Shown here piece after piece: positions 1 through 5,581 of a stretch of 5,581 nucleotides of DNA. Position 1 is the stretch's first letter, and each line of letters begins with the position of its first letter. The notes under the pieces are model-generated. The model worked only from the letters and a program-made list of their open reading frames with translations, had not been told where the DNA came from and made no database searches. The position numbers and the translations under genes are program-made. This stretch comes from an uncultured bacterium (lineage in GTDB: Bacteria; Pseudomonadota; Gammaproteobacteria; Burkholderiales; Burkholderiaceae_F), in the NCBI GenBank assembly GCA_905215795.1, contig CAJMRV010000117.1:1-5581 (forward strand), in the 5' to 3' direction.

Positions 1-75
1 AAAACGTTTTCCCGCGGCGTCTTGAAAAACCCTCCGGAGCCCTTTAGCGACACCACTTGTTGGGCTAGACTGGAG

Positions 76-99
76 ATGAAGCACAAGAGCTTCGTTTTT
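76..99 (+). terminator. possible weak intrinsic terminator upstream of the DUF3800 gene
   Basis: GAAGC at 78-82 pairs with GCTTC at 89-93 around a 6-base loop, and the stem is followed by G and five T (95-99). The shape is that of a rho-independent terminator, but the stem has only five strong pairs, so it is marginal. It could end a gene lying left of the window, or be a chance hairpin in the 5' leader of the gene starting at 161. Confidence 0.25.
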
Positions 100-103
100 C
101 GCT

Positions 104-118
104 GGACCGTCACGGTCC
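104..118. repeat. perfect 7+1+7 inverted repeat upstream of the DUF3800 gene
   Basis: GGACCGT, one central C, then ACGGTCC form a perfect dyad. It lies 42 bases before the start codon at 161. It could be an operator or a small hairpin in the leader. I see no clear promoter hexamers around it: TTTAGC at 43-48 and TAGACT at 66-71 are 17 bases apart but poor matches to consensus. The role is unknown. Confidence 0.3.
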
Positions 119-147
119 TCCGGACATGGGAGGGCCGCAAACGAACG

Positions 148-153
148 AGGAGG
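148..153 (+). promoter_or_regulatory. ribosome binding site of the DUF3800 gene
   Basis: AGGAGG lies 7 bases before the ATG at 161, within a purine-rich stretch 147-158. This is a near-ideal Shine-Dalgarno sequence. It fixes the start at 161 and shows that the 5' end of this otherwise frameshifted gene still carries an intact initiation signal. Confidence 0.75.
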
Positions 154-160
154 AAGGACG

Positions 161-851
161 ATGTGCGAGGTCTTCGCTTATGTCGACGAGGCGGGCGCGC
201 TTTCGGCGCGCAACCAGGATTTCTTCTATGGAGGCGTGATGTTCTTCTCGAGGAAGGAGTGCGACAGGACGTCGAGACGCTACAACGCGGCCGAGAGTGA
301 GTACCGGCGCGAATTCAGCGTCTCCAGGAGGACAAGGGAGCTCAAGGGAAGGCGGGGACCGCAGCTGCGGCACCGCCTTCTTTCCGTTCTGGAGGGGGAG
401 CTTCCCCTTCGGGATCGTGCTCCGGCGGGAACACGCCCCCGAGTCGCTCTACCGGAGCGGGCGCAACGCCTGCCAGTACCTCGACCACCTCCTCGTGATG
501 GCGATCGATGAGGCGTTGAGGGCCGCCTCGATGTTCCGGCGCTGCAGCATCGACGACGTCTCCCGGCTCTCGCTCACGCTCGATCAGTACCCGAGGGCGA
601 AGGGCTGCGAGGACGGTCTGAAGCGGAAGCTCGAGATGCATCTCTCCGAAGGGTTCTACGGGCCGGAGCCCACCCGCTACAACGAACCCGTCCTTCCGAA
701 CCTCGACGACCTCGACGTCACCTACGTCGACTCGAGGACGTGCACGCTCGTCAGGGCCGCCGACGTGGTCGTCACCGAACTGAGGATGACCTCCGAGAAG
801 AAGGAGAACATCGGCGAGTTCTTCCCGTTCATGCCTGTCCTTGAAGTCTGA
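161..851 (+). pseudogene. DUF3800-family protein, frameshifted
   Basis: Two overlapping frames carry the halves of one protein. The first frame starts at 161 behind a strong Shine-Dalgarno site and gives an N-terminus with YVDEAG (residues 7-12), FYGGV and RELKG (59-63). The second frame carries LTLDQYPR, VTYVDSR and LVRAADVVV and ends at the TGA 849-851. This order (N-terminal DE motif after a beta strand, ELK, a central D, a C-terminal AAD) resembles DUF3800, whose members are of similar size and have an uncharacterised, probably RNase H-like fold. Dropping one base near 404-407, a run of four C, joins the frames into about 229 residues with conserved-looking sequence on both sides. The run of five G at 394-398 is an alternative site. 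Unshifted, translation would stop at 509-511 after 116 residues. The usual DES is DEA here, and the position before AAD where I expect a Q is R. Sequencing error, true decay and programmed +1 slippage are all possible. The function is unknown, and I infer an accessory, mobile-type gene. Confidence 0.72.
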
Positions 852-875
852 ACGAACGACCTCCCGACAAAGTGA

Positions 876-915
876 AAGGCCGCTTCCGGAGCCTTCGGGT
901 TCCGGAAGCGGCCTT
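876..915. terminator. bidirectional intrinsic terminator between convergent genes
   Basis: AAGGCCGCTTCCGGA (876-890) and TCCGGAAGCGGCCTT (901-915) are perfect 15-bp complements. In the + strand RNA the stem extends by G-U, C-G and C-G pairs to a C(UUCG)G tetraloop (894-897), giving an 18-bp stem, followed by a T-rich TTCCTTTCGTT. In the minus RNA the added wobble becomes an A-C mismatch, the loop is CGAA, and the following sequence is TCACTTTG. The hairpin lies 24 bases after the DUF3800 stop and 29 bases after the TusA-like stop, so it probably ends transcription from both sides. Confidence 0.85.
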
Positions 916-944
916 CCTTTCGTTCGGACCGTTCGTGGCGCCGG

Positions 945-1208
945 TCAGTCCCGGCGCTTTTCGATCACGGTGACGTACTCCGTGCCCGAGTCACCCTCGC
1001 GGGTGCGCTGTTCGACGCAGCGGTGACCGGTCTGCGAGCAGAAGAGCTCGAAGTCGGCCGGGGCGTGCGGGTCCGTGGTCACGACCCGGAGCAGGGCGCC
1101 GGGTTCGAGACCCCTCAGGGCCTTCTTGGCCCTGAGGATCGGCATCGGACACACGAGGCCGGGGAGGCAGAGCTCCCCGTCGACGGTTTCGATCACCGGG
1201 GCGTCCAT
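945..1208 (-). CDS. TusA-family sulfurtransferase / sulfur carrier protein
   Basis: This 87-residue cytoplasmic protein has the TusA/SirA/YedF signature. GLVCPMPILRAKKAL at residues 17-31 contains the CPxP motif, with the persulfide-carrying Cys20. The length fits the family (about 75-85 residues). TusA itself relays sulfur from IscS through TusBCD to MnmA for 2-thiolation of tRNA wobble uridine. Other members act in sulfur metabolism or molybdenum cofactor work, and the sequence does not say which applies here, so I give no symbol. Three further cysteines are visible: Cys14, which sits where the family usually has an Asp in the DxxGLxCP stretch, and Cys57 and Cys64 in FCSQTGHRC. The ATG (1208-1206) shares its A with the TGA of alaS. 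There is no strong Shine-Dalgarno site, only a weak GAGAG inside the end of alaS, so translation is probably coupled to alaS. The gene ends 29 bases before a strong hairpin terminator. Confidence 0.9.
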   Translation of the reverse strand: MDAPVIETVDGELCLPGLVCPMPILRAKKALRGLEPGALLRVVTTDPHAPADFELFCSQTGHRCVEQRTREGDSGTEYVTVIEKRRD

Positions 1209-3835
1209 CAGAGACGGCTCTCGATGAACTCGGGGATCACGGCGAGCAGGTCGTCGAGACCCTCGGCGCTCGGGGCGCCGGCCATGGCGAGGTCGGGCTT
1301 GCCGCCGCCCTTGCCGCCGAGCTTGACGGCGACGGTCTTGACGAGGTCGCCGGCCTTGATCTTCGAGGTGAGGGCCTTGGCCACGCCCGCGGCGAGCTGG
1401 ACCTTGCCTTCCTCGGAGACGCTCGCGAGGACGACGATGCCGCCGCCGAGCTTGTCGACCATGTTGGAGACCTCTTCACGGAGGACCTTCGCCTCGACGC
1501 CGTCCATGCGGCCGGCGAGCACCTTCACGCCCTTGACCTCGCGGGCCTGGGAGAGGAGTTCGCGGCCAAGGTTGGCGGCCATCTTCTGCTTGAGTTCCTG
1601 ATAGGCCTTTTCAAGGGCCTTCATCGCTTCGAGCTGGTCCTCGACCTTGGCGGGGAGGTCCGCGCCGTGGCACTTGAGCAGGGCGCCCGCGGCGTCGATG
1701 ACGTCGGCGTTTTCCTGGGCGGCGTGGAGGGCGTTCATGCCCGTGACCGCTTCGATGCGGCGCACGCCGGCGGCGATGCCGGATTCGGCGAGGATCTTGA
1801 ACGAGCCGATGTCGCCGGTGCGTTCGACGTGGGTGCCGCCGCAGAGCTCCTTGGACGTGCCGATCGTGAGCACGCGCACGGTTTCACCGTACTTTTCACC
1901 GAAGAGCATCATGGCGCCTTCGTCCTTGGCCTCTTCGAGCTTCATCACGCGGGCCTCGACCTTGGTGTTGGCGAGGATCTCGGCGTTGACGAGTTCTTCG
2001 ACGGCCTTGATCTGTTCGGCCGTGACGGGCTGGCCGTGGGCGAAGTCGAAGCGCGTGGACTCGGGCGTCACGAGGGAGCCCTTCTGCACGACGTGCTCGC
2101 CGAGGACCTTCTTGAGGGCCTTCTGCAGCAGGTGCGTGGCGGAGTGGTTGCGCATCGAGGCCTTGCGGCGCTCTTCGTCGACGACGAGCTTGAATTCGTC
2201 GCCGACCTTCACGGAGCCTTCGTGCACGTGGCAGTGCTGGCCGGTGACCTTGGCCTTGATCTTGAAGGTGTCGAGCACCTCGAGGATCGTGCTGGCGTTC
2301 TTGGCGGAGCCGGTGTCGCCCGTCTGTCCGCCGGATTCAGCGTAGAACGGGGTCTTGTCGAAGACGACGACGGCGTCCTCGCCGGCCTCGACCTTGTCGA
2401 CCTGTTCGCCGTTGAGGTAGAGGGCGGTGACGCGGGCGCCTTCGGTCTCGAGGCCTTCGTAGCCCGTGAAGACCGTGTCGGCGCCTTCATACTCGAGGCC
2501 GGCGGCCATCTTGAACTTGGCGTTGGCGCGGGCGGCCTGGCGCTGGCGTTCCATGGCGGCGTCGAAGCCGTCGGTGTCGATCTTCAGGCCGCGTTCACGG
2601 CAGACGTCGCCCGTCAGGTCGGCAGGGAAGCCGTACGTGTCGTGGAGCTTGAAGAGGATCTCGCCGTCGAGCGTGCCGGTGGTGTTCTCGGCGATGGCCT
2701 GTTCGAGCAGTTCCATGCCCTTGGAGATCGTCTGGAAGAAGCGGCGTTCCTCCTCTTCGATCACCTTCTCGATGTTCGTGTTGTTGAGTTCGGGATACGC
2801 TTCGGCCATTTCGGCGCGCACGGCGTCCACGAGCTTGTAGAAGAACGGGGCGCGGGCGCCGAGCTTGTAGCCGTGGCGGATGGCGCGGCGGCAGATGCGG
2901 CGCAGCACGTAGGAGCGGCCTTCGTTGCCCGGCACGATGCCGTCGGCGATCGAGAAGGCGCAGGAGCGGATGTGGTCGGCGATCACTTTGAGCGAGGGGC
3001 TCTTGGGGTCGACCTTCTCTTCGCTGACGCTCTCGACGGCGGCCTTGGACGCGGCGAGCAGGCGCACGAACAGGTCGATGTCGTAGTTGTTGTGCACGCC
3101 CTGGAGGACGGCGGCGATGCGTTCGAGGCCCATGCCCGTGTCCACGGAGGGCTTCGGAAGCTTGTTCATGACGCCCTTTTCATCGCGGTTGTACTGCATG
3201 AACACGAGGTTCCAGATCTCGATGTAGCGGTCGCCGTCTTCGTCGGGGCTCCCCGGAGGGCCGCCGGCGACGTCTTCACCGTGGTCGTAGAAGATCTCGG
3301 TGCAGGGGCCGCACGGACCCGTGTCGCCCATCATCCAGAAGTTGTCGGACATGTAGCGGGCGCCCTTGTTGTCGCCGATGCGCACGATGCGTTCGGCCGG
3401 GACGCCGACTTCCTTGTTCCAGATGTCGTAGGCCTCGTCGTCCTCCTGGTAGACGGTCACCCAGAGCTTCTCGGCCGGGAGCTTGAAGTGCTTCGTGAGC
3501 AGTTCCCAGGCGAAGTGGATGGCGTCGTGCTTGAAGTAGTCGCCGAAGGAGAAGTTCCCGAGCATTTCGAAGAACGTGTGGTGGCGGGCGGTGTAGCCGA
3601 CGTTGTCGAGGTCGTTGTGCTTGCCGCCGGCGCGGATGCACTTCTGGGAGGTCGTGGCGCGGCTGTAGGGGCGCTTGTCGAAGCCCAGGAACACGTCCTT
3701 GAACTGGTTCATGCCGGCGTTCGTGAAGAGCAACGTGGGGTCGTTGCCCGGGACCACGGGACTCGAACTGACGATCGTGTGGCCCTTGCTTTCGTAAAAC
3801 TTCAGAAAGGTCTTACGTATGTCTGCAACTTTCAT
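1208..3835 (-). CDS. alaS: alanine--tRNA ligase
   Basis: This full-length (875 residues) class II aminoacyl-tRNA synthetase joins alanine to tRNA-Ala using ATP in the cytoplasm. E. coli AlaRS is about the same length. The N-terminal catalytic core (about 1-245) has FTNAGMNQFK (37-46), motif 2 in RHHTFFEMLGNFSFGDYFK (84-102), the conserved GPCGPCTEI (173-181), and motif 3 in GMGLER (234-239). A tRNA-binding helical region follows (about 246-460). The editing domain clears mischarged Ser and Gly and carries HSATH (His564, His568) and CGGTH (Cys665, His669), the zinc-binding and editing residues. A probable coiled segment (about 725-760) leads to the C-Ala domain with its glycine-rich GGKGGGKPDLAMAG (840-853). 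All key residues are present. The start MKVADIRKTF fits the family N-terminus, although the Shine-Dalgarno is poor: only AAGA-type bases in the AT-rich stretch before the ATG. A structured leader lies upstream, and the TusA-like gene overlaps its stop by one base. Confidence 0.98.
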   Translation of the reverse strand: MKVADIRKTFLKFYESKGHTIVSSSPVVPGNDPTLLFTNAGMNQFKDVFLGFDKRPYSRATTSQKCIRAGGKHNDLDNVGYTARHHTFFEMLGNFSFGDYFKHDAIHFAWELLTKHFKLPAEKLWVTVYQEDDEAYDIWNKEVGVPAERIVRIGDNKGARYMSDNFWMMGDTGPCGPCTEIFYDHGEDVAGGPPGSPDEDGDRYIEIWNLVFMQYNRDEKGVMNKLPKPSVDTGMGLERIAAVLQGVHNNYDIDLFVRLLAASKAAVESVSEEKVDPKSPSLKVIADHIRSCAFSIADGIVPGNEGRSYVLRRICRRAIRHGYKLGARAPFFYKLVDAVRAEMAEAYPELNNTNIEKVIEEEERRFFQTISKGMELLEQAIAENTTGTLDGEILFKLHDTYGFPADLTGDVCRERGLKIDTDGFDAAMERQRQAARANAKFKMAAGLEYEGADTVFTGYEGLETEGARVTALYLNGEQVDKVEAGEDAVVVFDKTPFYAESGGQTGDTGSAKNASTILEVLDTFKIKAKVTGQHCHVHEGSVKVGDEFKLVVDEERRKASMRNHSATHLLQKALKKVLGEHVVQKGSLVTPESTRFDFAHGQPVTAEQIKAVEELVNAEILANTKVEARVMKLEEAKDEGAMMLFGEKYGETVRVLTIGTSKELCGGTHVERTGDIGSFKILAESGIAAGVRRIEAVTGMNALHAAQENADVIDAAGALLKCHGADLPAKVEDQLEAMKALEKAYQELKQKMAANLGRELLSQAREVKGVKVLAGRMDGVEAKVLREEVSNMVDKLGGGIVVLASVSEEGKVQLAAGVAKALTSKIKAGDLVKTVAVKLGGKGGGKPDLAMAGAPSAEGLDDLLAVIPEFIESRL

Positions 3836-4028
3836 AGTCTTGATTTTTCTAACTGTGCCGGGGCCATGGCGGGGCGTTGGCGGCCGCCCGGGCCGACGGC
3901 GGAATCCGTTCGCCGCCGGGGTCCGACCCCCAGTTGCGGGGGCGCCGAGGCGGCATGCGAGGAATTAAGTTTATCACTTGCAGGGGAAAACTTCGCAGAT
4001 GAAGCGCCGCGGGAGTCCACCGGAGGGC
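3836..4028 (-). promoter_or_regulatory. alaS upstream region and structured leader
   Basis: This 193-base non-coding stretch separates the hemN terminator from alaS. An AT-rich island at about 3961-3995 is the only plausible promoter site. On the minus strand it contains TTAATT (3968-3963) with GTTTTC 17 bases upstream, and TAAACT (3973-3968) as an alternative -10. Both are weak matches. From there to alaS the sequence is very GC-rich and full of inverted repeats: CGGCGG (3897-3902) with CCGCCG (3913-3918), GGGGTC with GACCCC (3918-3930), CCCCC with GGGGG (3927-3942), and the palindrome GGCGGCCGCC (3879-3888). Some of these share bases and cannot form together. E. coli AlaRS is known to repress its own gene by binding a palindrome at its promoter. 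Whether anything similar occurs here is inference. Confidence 0.35.
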
Positions 4029-4070
4029 AAAAAAAGGGGGGCGAAGCGTCTTCTCGACGTTCCGTCCCCC
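4029..4070 (-). terminator. intrinsic terminator of hemN
   Basis: Read on the minus strand, the left arm (4070-4056) starts with GGGGG. A five-base loop GAGAA (4055-4051) follows, then the right arm (4050-4036) ending in CCCCCC, then seven T (4035-4029). Of 15 stem positions 12 are Watson-Crick and one is G-T, with two A-C mismatches. It begins 22 bases after the hemN stop. The form is that of a classical rho-independent terminator and it separates hemN from alaS transcriptionally. Confidence 0.87.
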
Positions 4071-4092
4071 ATCGGGAAGGCTTGTCCCGGAG

Positions 4093-5493
4093 TCAGGCGA
4101 TCCTGGAGTAGCCGCCGGCGCGGGTCGACTCGCGCAGGTAGCGGTCGAACTGCATGGCCACGGCCCTCACGAAGATCTTGCCCTTGGGCAGCACGACGAT
4201 GCGGTCGTCGTAGACCTTGACGAGCTCGTGCTTCTCGTAGGGACGCATGCGGGCGAGTTCATAGGCGAAGACCTCGTCGAACTTGATGCCGAAGCGTTCC
4301 TCGACGTCGCGCTTCCTGAGTTCGAAGTTGCACATGATCGTCATGATGCAGAAGTGGCGCAGACGGTCGTCCTCGCTCAGGCGGTAGCCGCGGTTGGTGG
4401 CCAGATGGCCTTCGCGGATTGCGGCGTAGTACTCGTCGAGTTCGCGCGGGTTGCAGGCGTACGTGCCGCCAATCTTCGAGATCGAGCTCACGCCGAGGGC
4501 GACCATGTCGCATTCGGCCTTGGTCGAGTAGCCCTGGAAGTTCCTCTGGAGGGTGCCCTCCTTCTGGGCGCGGCTCAGCTCGTCGTCCTCCTTGGCGAAG
4601 TGGTCCATGCCGATGTAGCGGTAGCCGTTCGCGGTGAGGCGGCGAATCGCGTCGAACATGATGTTGACCTTCTCGACGGTGTCGGGGAGGTCCGCCGGGA
4701 GGATGCGGCGCTGGGGCTTGAAGTGGTTCGGAAGGTGAGCGTAGTGGTAGAGCGCGATGCGGTCCGGGGAGAGTTCGAGGACCTGGTCGATCGTGCGGCT
4801 GAACGTCTCGCGGGTCTGCTTGGGCAGGCCGTAGATGAGGTCCATGTTGATCGATTCGAAGCCGTTGGAGCGGGCCGCCTCGAGCGTGGTCTTGACCATG
4901 TCGAAGGGCTGGATGCGGTTGACGGCCTTCTGGGTGGCCTCGTTGAAGTCCTGCACGCCGAGGCTCATGCGGTTCAGACCGAGGCGGGCGAGGAGCTCGA
5001 CCTTCTCGGGCGGGCACGAACGCGGGTCCACCTCGATGGAGAACTCGCCCTTTTCAGCGAGCGGGAAGCGGGCCTTGAGCATCTCGAGCAGGCGCACGAG
5101 CTCCTCGTCCTCGAGGAACGTGGGCGTGCCGCCGCCGAAGTGGAGCTGTTCGAGGACCTGGCTGCCGGTGAGCTTGGACTTGACGAGGTCGGCCTCGCGC
5201 TCGAGGATGTCGAGGTACTCGCCGCTCTTGGAGTGGTCGCGGGTGACGATCTTGTTGCAGCCGCAGTAGAAGCACACGTCGTTGCAGAACGGCACGTGCA
5301 CGTAGAGGGAGAGCGGTGCGTGGGCGGCGTCGTCGCCACGGTGGGCGAGGGCCTCTTCATAGTCCTTCGCGGTGAAGAGCGCGTTGAAGCGGTCCGCCGT
5401 CGGGTAGGAGGTGTAACGCGGCGCGGGGACGTCGAATTTCTTGAGCAGGTCGAGTTCGGGGAGCTCGACGCCGCTGGAGGCGGGGGTCGTCAT
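4093..5493 (-). CDS. hemN: oxygen-independent coproporphyrinogen III dehydrogenase
   Basis: This 466-residue radical SAM enzyme decarboxylates two propionate side chains of coproporphyrinogen III to give protoporphyrinogen IX. It uses two SAM per turnover and replaces oxygen-dependent HemF under anaerobic conditions. It is cytoplasmic. It has the early PRYTSYPTA (25-33) typical of true HemN. YVHVPFCNDVCFYCGCNK (64-81) contains the CxxxCxxC 4Fe-4S ligands Cys70, Cys74 and Cys77, the extra Cys79 and the HemN-type Tyr64. Also visible are FGGGTPT (119-125) for SAM binding, IEVDPR (153-158), GVQDF (179-183) and MDLIYGLP (217-224). The C-terminal HemN domain has MDHFAKEDDEL (296-306) and RNFQGYST (317-324). 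These separate it from the HemW-like proteins often misnamed HemN, which lack this C-terminal domain signature. The length fits the roughly 455-residue family. The start is supported by AAAGGAA (5507-5501) 7 bases upstream. One small difference is YACN (345-348), where I recall YAQN in relatives. It is followed by its own terminator. Confidence 0.97.
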   Translation of the reverse strand: MTTPASSGVELPELDLLKKFDVPAPRYTSYPTADRFNALFTAKDYEEALAHRGDDAAHAPLSLYVHVPFCNDVCFYCGCNKIVTRDHSKSGEYLDILEREADLVKSKLTGSQVLEQLHFGGGTPTFLEDEELVRLLEMLKARFPLAEKGEFSIEVDPRSCPPEKVELLARLGLNRMSLGVQDFNEATQKAVNRIQPFDMVKTTLEAARSNGFESINMDLIYGLPKQTRETFSRTIDQVLELSPDRIALYHYAHLPNHFKPQRRILPADLPDTVEKVNIMFDAIRRLTANGYRYIGMDHFAKEDDELSRAQKEGTLQRNFQGYSTKAECDMVALGVSSISKIGGTYACNPRELDEYYAAIREGHLATNRGYRLSEDDRLRHFCIMTIMCNFELRKRDVEERFGIKFDEVFAYELARMRPYEKHELVKVYDDRIVVLPKGKIFVRAVAMQFDRYLRESTRAGGYSRIA

Positions 5494-5548
5494 GGGTGGG
5501 TTCCTTTGGTCATACTTGTGACTTAAAGCAAACTTCCTGATAATATTA
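5494..5548 (-). promoter_or_regulatory. hemN promoter region and ribosome binding site
   Basis: Reading leftwards, the AT-rich ATATTAT offers a -10 element, TATTAT (5545-5540) or TAATAT (5548-5543). I see no convincing -35, which would fit a promoter needing an activator. A leader of about 40 bases would end in the Shine-Dalgarno AAAGGAA (5507-5501), 7 bases before the ATG at 5493. An imperfect dyad, TGTGA-CTTAAA-GCAAA on the + strand (5517-5532), lies between them. No FNR box of the TTGAT-N4-ATCAA type is present within the window. The RBS is firm and the promoter is tentative. Confidence 0.5.
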
Positions 5549-5581
5549 CGTGTGAACTTCGGACTTCTTTGAGGGATGTCA

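Noticed and set aside
1..10. Palindrome AAAACGTTTT at the window edge
   Set aside because: It is short, AT-rich and cut off by the window boundary, and neither a terminator nor an operator can be judged from it.
3879..3888. GGCGGCCGCC palindrome in the alaS leader as an AlaRS operator
   Set aside because: Ten-base GC palindromes are common in DNA of this composition, and nothing ties it to a transcription start. It is kept only as part of the leader description.
1667..4111. An 814-codon open frame on the + strand opposite alaS
   Set aside because: It is a by-product of GC-rich codon use in alaS. The translation is a low-complexity mix of Val, Leu, Gly, Ala, Glu and Asp with no family resemblance, while alaS in the opposite strand is complete and unmistakable.
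5490..5513. A 7-codon ORF (MTKGTHP) whose TGA overlaps the hemN ATG
   Set aside because: hemN has its own good Shine-Dalgarno inside this mini-ORF and the mini-ORF has none, so coupling is not needed. It is probably chance.
4228..5526. A 432-codon open frame on the + strand opposite hemN
   Set aside because: It is the same antisense artefact, a low-complexity Val/Glu/Ala/Leu/Asp-rich translation lying entirely over a full-length hemN with all catalytic motifs.
1..5581. CRISPR arrays, tRNA or rRNA genes, insertion sequences, attachment sites
   Set aside because: I found no regularly spaced repeats, tRNA- or rRNA-like sequence, transposase motifs or terminal inverted repeats in the window.

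Overview
The window is GC-rich (roughly 60-65% by eye) and compact. It looks like a piece of an ordinary bacterial chromosome. AlaRS, HemN and the TusA-like protein read as proteobacterial, most likely Betaproteobacteria/Burkholderiales and possibly a Sutterella-like anaerobe. That placement is my impression from the proteins and has not been tested with a tree.

Layout from left to right. Bases 1-160 are non-coding and lead into a + strand gene (161-851). Its two halves lie in different frames and together resemble a DUF3800-family protein. A strong hairpin (876-915) serves as a shared terminator between this gene and the convergent minus-strand genes. Reading leftwards on the minus strand come hemN (5493-4093), an intrinsic terminator (4070-4029), a structured GC-rich leader (4028-3836), alaS (3835-1208) and a small TusA-family gene (1208-945). 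The alaS stop and the tusA-like start share one base, so those two genes are translationally linked.

Functionally, hemN makes the oxygen-independent step of haem synthesis, alaS charges tRNA-Ala, and the TusA-like protein is a probable sulfur carrier. The hemN terminator indicates that hemN and alaS are separate transcription units. The DUF3800 gene is the only accessory-type item and it appears broken by a one-base frameshift.

I did not find a convincing new multi-gene system. The most checkable curiosities are the frameshift at a CCCC run in the DUF3800 gene, the alaS leader with mutually exclusive hairpins and a tiny overlapping leader ORF, and the alaS/tusA-like coupling.
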